NCBI GenBank assembly: GCA_963708855.1 | Contig: CAVPUM010000016.1 | Location: forward strand, 1-64,000 | DNA from: CAIWHR01 sp963708855 | GTDB taxonomy: Bacteria > Pseudomonadota > Gammaproteobacteria > Burkholderiales > Casimicrobiaceae | Length of the DNA: 64,000 bases | Direction: 5' to 3' | Part shown: positions 53,928-64,000 of the stretch, piece after piece | Layout of the letters: every line of letters begins with the position of its first letter | Position numbering within the stretch: position 1 is the first letter of the stretch | Translations under genes and position numbers: made by a program | The notes under the pieces: model-generated | Seen by the model: the letters and a program-made list of their open reading frames with translations, nothing else | The model's database searches: none | Told to the model about the DNA's origin: nothing

Positions 53928-55189
53928 ATGACCAAGCGCAATGCCTTCTACGCCCAGTCCGGCGGCGTGACCGCCGTCATCAACGCGAGCGCCGCCGGCG
54001 TCATCGAGACGGCGCGCAAGCATAAGGACCGGATCGGCAAGGTCTACGCCGGCCGCAACGGCATCATCGGCGCGCTGACCGAGGACCTGATCGACACGAA
54101 CCGGGAGACCGCGCGTGCGATCGCGGCGCTGAAGCACACGCCGGCGGGCGCGTTCGGCTCGTGCCGGTACAAGCTCAAGGGTCTCGAGGAGAATCGCGCG
54201 CAGTACGAGCGGCTGCTCGAGGTGTTCCGCGCGCACGACATCGGCTATTTCTTCTACAACGGCGGCAACGATTCGGCCGACACCTGCCTCAAGGTGTCGC
54301 AGATCTCGGAGCGCCTCGGCTATCCGCTCATCGCCGTGCACGTGCCGAAGACCGTCGACAACGACCTCGCGGTGACCGACAACTGCCCCGGCTTCGGCTC
54401 CGTCGCGAAATACGTCGCGACGTCGATGCGCGAAGCGGCGTTCGACGTCGCCTCGATGGCGAAGACCTCGACCAAGGTCTTCGTGCTCGAGGTGATGGGC
54501 CGGCACGCCGGCTGGATCACGTCGGCGATCGGGATGGCCGAGGATCCGCAGACGCCGATCCCGCTGCTGCTGCTGTTCCCGGAGATCGCATTCGACGAGG
54601 CGAAGTTCCTCGCCACCGTCGACGCCAAGGTGCGGCGCCACGGCTACTGCTGCGTCGGTGTGTCGGAGGGATTGAAGAACGCTGCAGGCGAGCTGATGGC
54701 GGAGGCAGGCACGAAGGACGCGTTCGGCCACGCGCAGCTAGGGGGCGTCGGGCCGATGATCGCGGGCATCGTCAAGGACAAGCTCAAGTACAAGTATCAC
54801 TGGGCCGTCGCCGACTACCTGCAGCGCGCGGCGCGGCACATCGCGTCGAGGACCGACCTCGACCACAGCTACGCGGTCGGCAAGGCCGCCGTCGAGCTCG
54901 CGCTCGCCGGCAGGAACGCCGTCATGCCGGCGATCGTGCGCACGTCGAACAAGCCCTATCGGTGGAAGATCGCGCCGGTACCACTGACCAGGGTCGCGAA
55001 CGTCGAGAAGATGCTGCCGCGCAATTTCATTTCGGCGGATGGGTTCGGCATCACCGCCAAGGCCCGCACGTATCTCGCGCCGCTGATCCACGGCGAGGCG
55101 CCCCGCCTTTCAAGGACGGTCTGCCGCGCTATGTACGACTCAGGAACGAAGCGGTCCCGAAACGTCTCGCGACCGGCTTCGAGGTCTGA
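53928..55189 (+). CDS. pfp: Pyrophosphate-dependent 6-phosphofructokinase (one frameshift)
   Basis: The enzyme phosphorylates fructose-6-phosphate using PPi, reversibly, in place of ATP. About 419 residues start MTKRNAFYAQSGGVTAVINA. FFYNGGNDSADTCLKVSQIS has GGNDS where ATP enzymes have GGDGS, with Asp marking PPi use. VPKTVDNDLAVTDNCPGFGS carries the catalytic TVDND. EVMGRHAGWITSAIG follows. A missing C near 55098 shifts the last 30 codons; the true end is KDGLPRYVRLRNEAVPKRLA then TGFEV at 55189. It follows adk by 12 bases. Confidence 0.93.
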
Positions 55190-55218
55190 CCCCGGTTCCG
55201 GTCCCGCCCCACGCAGAC

Positions 55219-56184
55219 ATGAAACGGCGTGATTTTCTCGTCGCAACGCTGGTGACTGCGGGCATCCCCGGCGTCGCCTTGGCGCAAGCGAGCGGTCGGG
55301 TCCAGCACGTCGGTTGGCTCGACTTCAGCTCCGCCGGTGAGAACCTCGGCATTTTCGTCCAGGCGATGGCCGCGCTCGGCTGGGTCGACGGCAGGACGTT
55401 TCGGGTCGACTACCGTGGCGGCGAAGGGAAGGCGGACCGCCTCGCGACGGTGGCGACGGAGCTCGTGCGCCTGCCTGTCGACCTGCTGGTCGCCCCGGGC
55501 ATCCCGGAAACAGTGGCGGCAAAGCAGGCGACGGGTTCGACTCCCGTCGTCATGGCGGGCGTCGACGATCCGGTCGAGCGCAAGTTCGTCGCAACGCTTG
55601 CCCGGCCGGGCGGAAACATTACCGGCGTTGCCAGCGCCCGCGGCGAGCTCTCGGGCAAGCTGCTCTCGCTGCTGCGCGAGATTGCGCCGCGGATGGGAAA
55701 CGTTGCGTTGCTGGCCGATGCCAACGATCCCGGTCACCGTTTCGCACTCGACCATTATCAGGCGGCGGCGCGCGTTCTCGGTCTGACCCTGGCCCCGATC
55801 CCGGTTGTGCGCCACACCGACGTCGAGCCCGGTCTCGTTGCCTATCGCAAGCAGGGTGGACGAATGCTGGTGGTCGTCGCGAGCAGCATGCTCATCCCGC
55901 GCTCCGTGGCGGACCTGGCGCTGAAGCACGAGCTCGCGCTGGCTTCGACGACGCCGAGCTATGCGTACGAAGGCGGCCTCATGGCCTACGCCGAGGACTG
56001 GGCCGGCGTGTTCGAGCGCGCGGCCACCTTCGTCGACCGGATCCTGAAGGGCGCACGCCCGGCGGACCTCCCGGTCGAGTTGCCGACGAAGGTCAAGCTG
56101 ATCGTGAACGCCGGCACCGCTCGCTCGCTCGGGGTCGCATTGCCGTCGTCGATTCTGGTTCGCGCGGACCACGTCATCGAGTAG
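55219..56184 (+). CDS. ABC transporter substrate-binding protein (ABC_sub_bind family)
   Basis: The 321-residue periplasmic protein has a twin-arginine-like or ordinary signal (MKRRDFLVATLVTAGIPGVA). QHVGWLDFSSAGENLGIFVQ, AALGWVDGRTFRVDYRGGEG, ATVATELVRLPVDLLVAPGI then PETVAAKQAT, and GVDDPVERKFVATLARPGGN then ITGV follow. This is the family widely multiplied in Burkholderiales and rhizobia without cognate permeases. It starts 29 bases after pfp. Ligand unknown. Confidence 0.85.
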   Translation: MKRRDFLVATLVTAGIPGVALAQASGRVQHVGWLDFSSAGENLGIFVQAMAALGWVDGRTFRVDYRGGEGKADRLATVATELVRLPVDLLVAPGIPETVAAKQATGSTPVVMAGVDDPVERKFVATLARPGGNITGVASARGELSGKLLSLLREIAPRMGNVALLADANDPGHRFALDHYQAAARVLGLTLAPIPVVRHTDVEPGLVAYRKQGGRMLVVVASSMLIPRSVADLALKHELALASTTPSYAYEGGLMAYAEDWAGVFERAATFVDRILKGARPADLPVELPTKVKLIVNAGTARSLGVALPSSILVRADHVIE

Positions 56185-56273
56185 ACTGCCCACGTCGTGA
56201 CGGTCCGCCGCTCGCGCAGCGAGACGGAGGGGGACGACCCCCTCCCGCCTTGAACGGATTCAGCGGAGGTGAC

Positions 56274-57503
56274 ATGCGCCACTCGATCATCGCCACTGCG
56301 GGCATTTCGCTCGCCATCGCACTTGGCGCAGGATTCGCCGTTGCGCAGACGGGGTCGCCGATCAAGGTCGGGGGAATGTGCGACCGCACCGGTGCGACCA
56401 AGATCATCGGCGCCCCGATCTGCTCCGGGGTCGCCGACTACTTCGCCCTCGTGAACCGGAAGGGCGGTGTGCTCGGGCACAAGCTCGACTACACCGAGCT
56501 CGAGCACGGTTACATCGTCCCGCGCGCGATCGAAGCGTACGAGCGTCTGAAGCGCGACGGGGCGGTGACCTTCTTCACCTATGGGGTACCGACGCTCGAG
56601 GGGCTGGTTCCCTACTACATGCAGGACAAGCTGCCGCCGTTCAATTCGGGCACGGGACGCAGCCGTCTGATCGATGGCACCGCCTGGCCGTACATCTTTC
56701 CCGGGACCGCATCGTATTGGTCGCAGGCGGGCGCGGCGATGAAATACCTCAAGGACAACGGTGCGAAGAAGGGAACTCGGATCGCCTACATTTACTACGA
56801 CAACCCGGCGGGTCGGGACGGGATCGAGATGGTCGAGGCGATCGCCGAGCGCGAGGGCTACGTCCTGCGCAAGTTCGCAGTGCAGCCGCCGGGACTCGAG
56901 ATGGAGCCGCAGGTGAACGAGATCGTGCGCGACTACAAGGCAGAATGGGTGATCGGCAGCCTGTTCGGCCGCCCGGCCGGTGTATCGATCAAGGAGTTCA
57001 GGAGAGCCGGATTCCCGTTGAACCGGTTCATCAGCTTCGTGTACGGGGCCGGCGAACCCGACGTCGAGGAAGCGGGCTGGGACGCGGCGCAAGGGTATCT
57101 CGGCCTCCAGTTCGCGTCCCTCGGGCGCAACTTCCCCGTCATCCAGGAAATCCTGAAGATGTACCGCGACGAGGGGAAGGAAGTGCCGAAGTACGTCGGC
57201 GGCGCGTATTACAACCGCGGCGTGCTGACTGCCGCCATCATTGCCGAGGGCCTCCGGCTCGCCATCCAGAACCACGGCCTGCCGCTCACGGGTGAAAAGG
57301 TGCGCCGCGGCTACGAAGCGATCCGCAAGCTCGACTTGCAGGGCCTCGGTCCACCGCTCGACATCACCGCGCAGGATCACGAGGGCGGCGGGTACCTGCG
57401 CATCTATCAGGTGAAGGGCAACGCGTGGGTCCCGCTGACCGATTGGGTCCGCGCCTACCATGACGAAGTCATGGCGCTCGCGAAGAAGGCCAACACCAAG
57501 TAG
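56274..57503 (+). CDS. Branched-chain amino acid-type ABC substrate-binding protein
   Basis: The 409-residue periplasmic type I binding protein has a signal (MRHSIIATAGISLAIALGAG then FAVAQ). SPIKVGGMCDRTGATKIIGA, FALVNRKGGVLGHKLDYTEL, FFTYGVPTLEGLVPYYMQDK, AYIYYDNPAGRDGIEMVEAI and VYGAGEPDVEEAGWDAAQGY follow. AGGTGAC precedes the ATG. The usual liv permease and ATPase genes do not follow; the next gene is hppA. Ligands of this subgroup include aromatic and short organic acids as well as amino acids, so no ligand is assigned. Confidence 0.85.
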   Translation: MRHSIIATAGISLAIALGAGFAVAQTGSPIKVGGMCDRTGATKIIGAPICSGVADYFALVNRKGGVLGHKLDYTELEHGYIVPRAIEAYERLKRDGAVTFFTYGVPTLEGLVPYYMQDKLPPFNSGTGRSRLIDGTAWPYIFPGTASYWSQAGAAMKYLKDNGAKKGTRIAYIYYDNPAGRDGIEMVEAIAEREGYVLRKFAVQPPGLEMEPQVNEIVRDYKAEWVIGSLFGRPAGVSIKEFRRAGFPLNRFISFVYGAGEPDVEEAGWDAAQGYLGLQFASLGRNFPVIQEILKMYRDEGKEVPKYVGGAYYNRGVLTAAIIAEGLRLAIQNHGLPLTGEKVRRGYEAIRKLDLQGLGPPLDITAQDHEGGGYLRIYQVKGNAWVPLTDWVRAYHDEVMALAKKANTK

Positions 57504-57543
57504 GCGGGGCGCTTTCCGAGGCGCAGGCGCCGCTCGACGTGGA

Positions 57544-57699
57544 CCGCCTCAAGCTGGCACAATAGCGTGTTTTTGAGGCGGCACCGGGGCGAGCCCCGGG
57601 AGTCGCCGCCGCGGTGGGAACCGCATGGGCGCTGCCAGAGCGGCGGACGCTCCGGTTGACGGGCCGGCCACAGGCCCCGCACCGAGGTTCCACCGCGGC
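57544..57699 (+). promoter_or_regulatory. Candidate structured RNA leader of hppA
   Basis: Three consecutive structures fill this gap. First, CCGCCTCAA (57544-57552) pairs with TTGAGGCGG (57573-57581). Second, CCGGGG-CGAG-CCCCGG (57584-57599) is a tetraloop hairpin. Third, 57608-57622 pairs with 57686-57699 over 14 base pairs with one bulged G, closing a region that contains GAGCG-GCGGA-CGCTC (57638-57652) and GGGCC-GGCCACA-GGCCC (57661-57677). This multi-branched layout ends 34 bases before the hppA ATG, with AGGGAGA left free as ribosome binding site. It resembles a riboswitch-type leader, but I match it to no known class. Confidence 0.4.
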
Positions 57700-57732
57700 T
57701 TTCTTGCCATTCATCGGGTCAGGGAGAATCCA

Positions 57733-60196
<2,464 letters not shown>

Positions 60197-60221
60197 CGGG
60201 CAGGGCCGCGGTCGCGGCCGG

Positions 60222-62423
60222 CTACGGCACGTAGCCCTTCACGCCGAACTGCCACAGCAGGAACGCGAGCGTGTCGGCGAGCTCCTCGTTGCGCTGCTTC
60301 TTGGTCGAGCCGAAGCCGTGGCCGGCGTCGAAGTCGACGCGCAGCAGCACCGGCTTGCCGCTCGCCGTGGCGGCCTGCAGCCGCGCGGCCATCTTCGCGG
60401 CCTGCCACGCGTCGACCCGCGGGTCGTTGATGCCGGTGGTGACCAGCACGGCCGGATATTTCACGCCGTCCCTGATGTGGTGGTACGGGCTCATCGCGAG
60501 GAGCGCGCGGAAGCCCGGCTCGGTCTCGGTCGTCCCCATCTCGGTCTTGTCGAGCTCGCCGTTGGACTCGAACGACGACCGCAGGGCGTCGGACACCGGG
60601 ACCTGGCTGATCGCGGCGCCGAAGAGGTCGGGCCGCTCGGTGATCGCGCGGCCGACGAGGATGCCGCCCTGGCTGCCGCCCTGGATCGCGAGCCTCGCCG
60701 GTGACGTGTAGCCGTTCGCGACGAGCCACTCGGCGCAGGCGATGGCGTCGCGCCAGGTGTTGGGCTTCGTCTGCTGGTATCCGCCCTTGTACCACTCCTC
60801 GCCGTTCTCGCCGCCGCCGCGCACGTGGGCGACCGCGAACACGCCGCCGCGCTCGAACCACGCGAGGTACTGCGGGCGGAAGAACGGCGTTTGCGATATG
60901 CCGTAGGCGCCGTAACCGTAGAGGATCGTCGGATTCGTGCCGTCCAGCTTCAAGCCCTTCCGGTGCACGATCGACAGCGGCACCAGCGTGCCGTCGTGCG
61001 ATTTCACCTTCACTTCGGCCGCAACGAGGTCGCCCGGATTGTCGTATCGGCCCTGCGGCTGCAATCTGGTGTCGACGATGACGCCGGCGGCGGGATCGTA
61101 GGCGTAATAGCCGCCGAAGCGCGTCCAGGTGCCCGTGTTGAACACGACGCCGGGCTGCCGCGGATCGGCGGCGAGCGCGTCGATGTCGCCGGCGAACGGC
61201 AGCTTGATCGAAACCGGCTTCGCCCCCGGCGCATGCTCGACGCGCAACAGATCGCTGACGCCGGCGATCATCCGGCGCACGTAGAGCGCATCCTTGCCCG
61301 CGGCGATCCCGGTGATCACGGCGTCGCTCGCCGGCACGACCACCGGCCGCGGTCGCGAGGTCCGGGTTGCGCGAGATCGAGCCGCACGACCTTGAAGTGC
61401 GGCGCATTCCGGTGCGTGAGCAGATACAGCGTGCTGCCGACGAGCGCGGCATCGGTCACTTCGTCGTCGAGTCCGGCCACGCGCCGCCAGCGCGGGACGC
61501 CCTGTGCCAGCGAGGCCGCCGGCGCCGCGTACAGGGCGAACTCGCGCTGATTGCCGTTGCCGACGATGCCGATCACGTAGGGCGAGCCGGGCGCCGCGAA
61601 CGACGAAGGGGGTCGCCAGCGGGTCGAGCGCCATCTCGGGCGCGACGCCGAGGCCCAGGATCGCGCGATCGCGCTCGGGGTCGCTGCCGATCGCGTGGAC
61701 GTAGGCGCGGCTCCTGAGGTACTTGTCCGATCTCGGCGCGTCGGGCGCGAGCTTCGCCAGGCGGTTGTAGATGCAGCTTGTTGTCGTCGGTCCAGGACGG
61801 ACGGTCCGAACTGCGCGCGGTCGATCGCTTCGCCGGTCTCCTTGCCGGTGGCCACTTCGATCACGCGCAGCACGCTCTCTTCCGAGCCGCCGGGCGAGAT
61901 TCCGTAGGCGACGTACCTGTTGTCGAACGAGGGCGCGTAGTAGTCGATCGCGAAGTGCGCGCCGCGGCGCCCGTCGCGGCCTCGCGGATCGACCAGCAGG
62001 CGCTCCCTGCCCGCGAGTCCCGACGCGCACGTAGAGCTTGGGGATGTTCTCGGTCGCGAGCCGTTTCAGGTAGTAGTAGTGGCCGTGGTTGACCTGCACG
62101 CTCGTGACCCGCGCCGGGACCGCGTCGCCCAGTTCGCCGATCCGCTTGAGCGAGCGCCGCGCGGCCGGGAATGCGATCCAGCGTCGCGCGCGTGAAATCG
62201 GCCTGCGCCTTCATCCACGCCGCCACCTCGGGGTTCTTCATGTCCTCGAGGTAGCGGTACGGATCCGGCACCGACGACGCCGAAGTAGGTGTCCGTGACC
62301 GTGCGCACCGGCGCGGCCGGCGGCAACGATCTGCGCCTGTCCGATCGCGACGGCCGCAAGCAGGACGAGCGGCCATCGCGCGTGGCGTGGCGACCGGCGG
62401 CGTTGGCGGGGCGGCAGGTTCAT
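60222..62423 (-). CDS. Prolyl oligopeptidase family serine peptidase, S9A (frames broken)
   Basis: About 730 residues begin MNLPPRQRRRSPRHARWPLV with an exported-type signal (LVLLAAVAIGQAQIVAA). VPDPYRYLEDMKNPEVAAWM, the typical S9A start, follows. The beta-propeller region is broken by shifts at 61340-62280. The hydrolase domain is intact: LYGYGAYGISQTPFFRPQYL, HVRGGGENGEEWYKGGYQQT, the nucleophile LAIQGGSQGGILVGRAITER, Asp in ATGINDPRVDAWQAAKM-like sequence and His in DFDAGHGFGSTKKQRNEELA. It cleaves short peptides after proline, probably in the periplasm. It converges on hppA and diverges from marC. Confidence 0.88.
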
Positions 62424-62525
62424 GGCGCTTTCCGGAGCATTGCGGGACGCCGATTATCCCATCGCGCCCGGCCTCGCGCGCCCGAAAGCGCTGCGCGCCG
62501 ACGCTGCGGCCCGTATCATCCGGGC

Positions 62526-63128
62526 ATGAACGCCGAGCTCTTCGCCGCGACGATCCTGCTGATACTCGTCATCGACCCGTTCGGCAACGTGCCGCTCGTC
62601 GTCTCCGCGCTGAAGAATGTTCCGCCGGAGCGCCGCCTGCGCGTGGTGCTGCGCGAATGCGCCGCCGCCTACGTGATTCTCGTCGGGTTCATGCTGGGCG
62701 GGCGCACCTTCCTGCAGTGGCTGCATCTGTCCGAGGAGTCGCTGACCATCGCGGGCGGCATCATCCTGTTCCTGATCGCGATCCGGATGGTCTTCCCGCG
62801 CCCGGAGGGGATCTTCGGCGATCCGCCGGGCGTGGAGCCCTTCCTGGTGCCGCTCGCGATCCCGTCGATCGCGGGCCCGTCGGCGCTCGCCACCGTGATG
62901 CTGATGGCGTCGCGCGACCCGGCCAGGATCGGCAGCTGGCTCGTTGCGCTGACGGTGGCGATGGGCGCCGCGACCGTCGTGCTGGCGCTCGCCGACCGCC
63001 TGCAGCGCTGGCTGGGCGAGCGCGCGGTGCTCGCGTTCGAGCGCCTGATGGGGCTGGTGCTGACCGCGCTCGCGGTCGAGATGCTGCTCTCCGGCGTGCG
63101 GTCGTTCGCGGGCGGGCTCGCCCGGTAG
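62526..63128 (+). CDS. MarC-family membrane protein
   Basis: The 200-residue, six-helix protein starts MNAELFAATILLILVIDPFG then NVPLVVSALK, the MarC signature P-F-G-x-x-P. GGIILFLIAIRMVFPRPEG, EPFLVPLAIPSIAGPSALAT and ERLMGLVLTALAVEMLLSGV follow. One clean frame. MarC proteins were wrongly linked to antibiotic resistance; some act as amino acid exporters, but this one has no assigned role. It stands between two convergent or divergent genes with no operon partner. Confidence 0.9.
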   Translation: MNAELFAATILLILVIDPFGNVPLVVSALKNVPPERRLRVVLRECAAAYVILVGFMLGGRTFLQWLHLSEESLTIAGGIILFLIAIRMVFPRPEGIFGDPPGVEPFLVPLAIPSIAGPSALATVMLMASRDPARIGSWLVALTVAMGAATVVLALADRLQRWLGERAVLAFERLMGLVLTALAVEMLLSGVRSFAGGLAR

Positions 63129-63149
63129 CCCGCCGGTTCGTCGCGCCGC

Positions 63150-64000
63150 GTCCGGTCGTCGCCCGGCGCGTGGCGTCACGGCCGCCTCGTCGGCCACGGG
63201 CACGAGCCACCCGTCGTGGCGCCGGGCGGCGCCGGCCTTCTCGAGCTCGCCGATCAGCAGCTCGGCCAGTCGCGCCGGCGGCAGGCGGAAGAAGAGCGCG
63301 TTGAAGTCGCGGTAGAGGCCGACGCGCGCGACGTACGCCGGCATCTCGTCCAGGCGACATCCGCTGCCGGTCGAGCAGGGAGAACATCAGGTTCACCTTG
63401 AGCGCGTGCCGCGCGATGCGCAGGCTGCTCGGCTTCGAACGCGACGACGCGCTTCCGGGCACGGGTCAGCGCCGCGGCGACGTCGGTGAACGGTTCGCCG
63501 TGGCCGGGAATCACGACGCGCCATGTCGAGGGCGGCCAGCATCTCGATCGTCGCGCGCGTCGCGGGCAGCGCGGCCGGGTCGACCTCCGGCGGCATCACG
63601 AAGCCGAAGCCGTGCTCCCACAGCGCGTCGCCGGAGATCAGGATCCGGTGCTCGGCGTTGTAGAAGACGAGCGCTCCCATGTCGTGCCCCGGCGCCGCGA
63701 GCGCCTGCCATTCGAGGTCCCCCCAGACGTGGGTCGAGTTGGCCGGCAGCACGTGATCGACGGCAAAGCGCTCGATCCGCTGGTCGCAGTAGTCGTAGAG
63801 CAGCGCCTTGCCGTCCCAGCGCTCGACGAGCGGCGCCTCCGCCGCGGGCACCGCGACCGGACAGTCGTATCGCCGCACGATCGCCGCGTTGCCGCCGACG
63901 TGATCGGAGTGGCAATGGGTGTTGACGAGGAACGACAGCGGCGCGTCGCCGAGGCCGCGCGCGCTGGCGAGCAGCGCGAGCGTCAGCGGCGCGTGCCGCC
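63150..64000 (-). CDS. MBL-fold metallo-hydrolase (partial, frames broken)
   Basis: The reverse strand encodes a metallo-beta-lactamase-fold enzyme that continues past the window edge. The zinc motif LVNTHCHSDHVG lies near 63900. CPVAVPAAEAPLVERWDGKA, LLYDYCDQRIERFAVDHVLP, APGHDMGALVFYNAEHRILI then SGDALWEHGFGF, and VIPGHGEPFTDVAAAL follow, giving the later metal ligands. The C-terminal domain (MFSLLDRQRM, VGLYRDFNALFFRLPPARLA) is of the glyoxalase II-like or SoxH-like group. Shifts near 63410 and 63520 break it, and the stop cannot be fixed (63130-63180). Function: hydrolase of unknown substrate. Confidence 0.75.

Noticed and set aside
57625..57732. N-terminal extension of the pyrophosphatase from ATG 57625
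   Set aside because: It is in frame but lies inside the stable leader structure, encodes a Pro/Ala/Arg-rich stretch unlike the family, and ATG 57733 has a good ribosome binding site and the family N-terminus.

Overview
The window is GC-rich bacterial chromosome, most likely from a betaproteobacterium of the Burkholderiales or a close relative. This is inferred from gene content and order: an ECF sigma/DUF3619/DUF3106/RDD block next to ilvB-ilvH-ilvC, then psd, pssA and leuA; an exbB-exbD-lpxK-Trm112-kdsB-adk block; a PPi-dependent phosphofructokinase; and a membrane pyrophosphatase. No rRNA, tRNA, CRISPR array, integrase or transposase was recognised. Single-base indels break many genes at about 1-11 kb and 57.7-64 kb, with isolated cases near 22.98, 34.41, 53.59 and 55.10 kb. 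Because adk and ppa are also hit, most of these are probably sequence or assembly errors, so several products below are reconstructed across frames.

Layout. 0-2.6 kb: an NnrS-like membrane protein (partial), an Fnr regulator and a TauE/SafE-family protein. 3.85-9.6 kb: a B12-dependent acyl-CoA mutase operon (cobalamin subunit, acyl-CoA ligase, MeaB-type G-protein, mutase large subunit, two left-handed beta-helix proteins). Active-site residues mark it as the 2-hydroxyisobutyryl-CoA mutase (HCM) type, not methylmalonyl-CoA mutase. 9.66-11.1 kb: soluble pyrophosphatase and a DMT exporter. 11-13.2 kb: a sigma-factor operon. 13.5-20.9 kb: branched-chain amino acid and phospholipid synthesis, with a Leu-rich leader peptide before leuA. 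21-29 kb: malate synthase, a TPR protein, an SDR, a GIY-YIG-like protein and a polar amino acid ABC transporter lacking its ATPase gene. 29.4-33.8 kb: rhomboid protease, a pentameric ligand-gated ion channel homologue, an SDR and thyA. 34-45.3 kb: an LplT-PlsC fusion, DUF2339, aroC, xseA, glnS, htpX and an H1-like/SWIB protein. 45.7-57.5 kb: orphan binding proteins, an MFS transporter, msrA, a DUF47/PiT remnant, YihY, ExbBD, the LPS genes lpxK and kdsB, adk and pfp. 57.5-64 kb: a structured leader, an H+-pyrophosphatase that appears fused to an OmpA-like domain, a prolyl oligopeptidase, MarC and an MBL-fold hydrolase (partial).

How it fits together. The HCM operon would activate a 2-hydroxyacyl acid such as 2-hydroxyisobutyrate to its CoA ester and rearrange the carbon skeleton to 3-hydroxybutyryl-CoA. 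Malate synthase further along would help use C2 units. Soluble PPase, PPi-phosphofructokinase and a K+-independent H+-PPase suggest pyrophosphate serves as an energy currency. The points most worth a second look are the HCM operon with its beta-helix pair, the pyrophosphatase-OmpA fusion and its leader RNA, the ion channel homologue and the near-leaderless leuA leader peptide.
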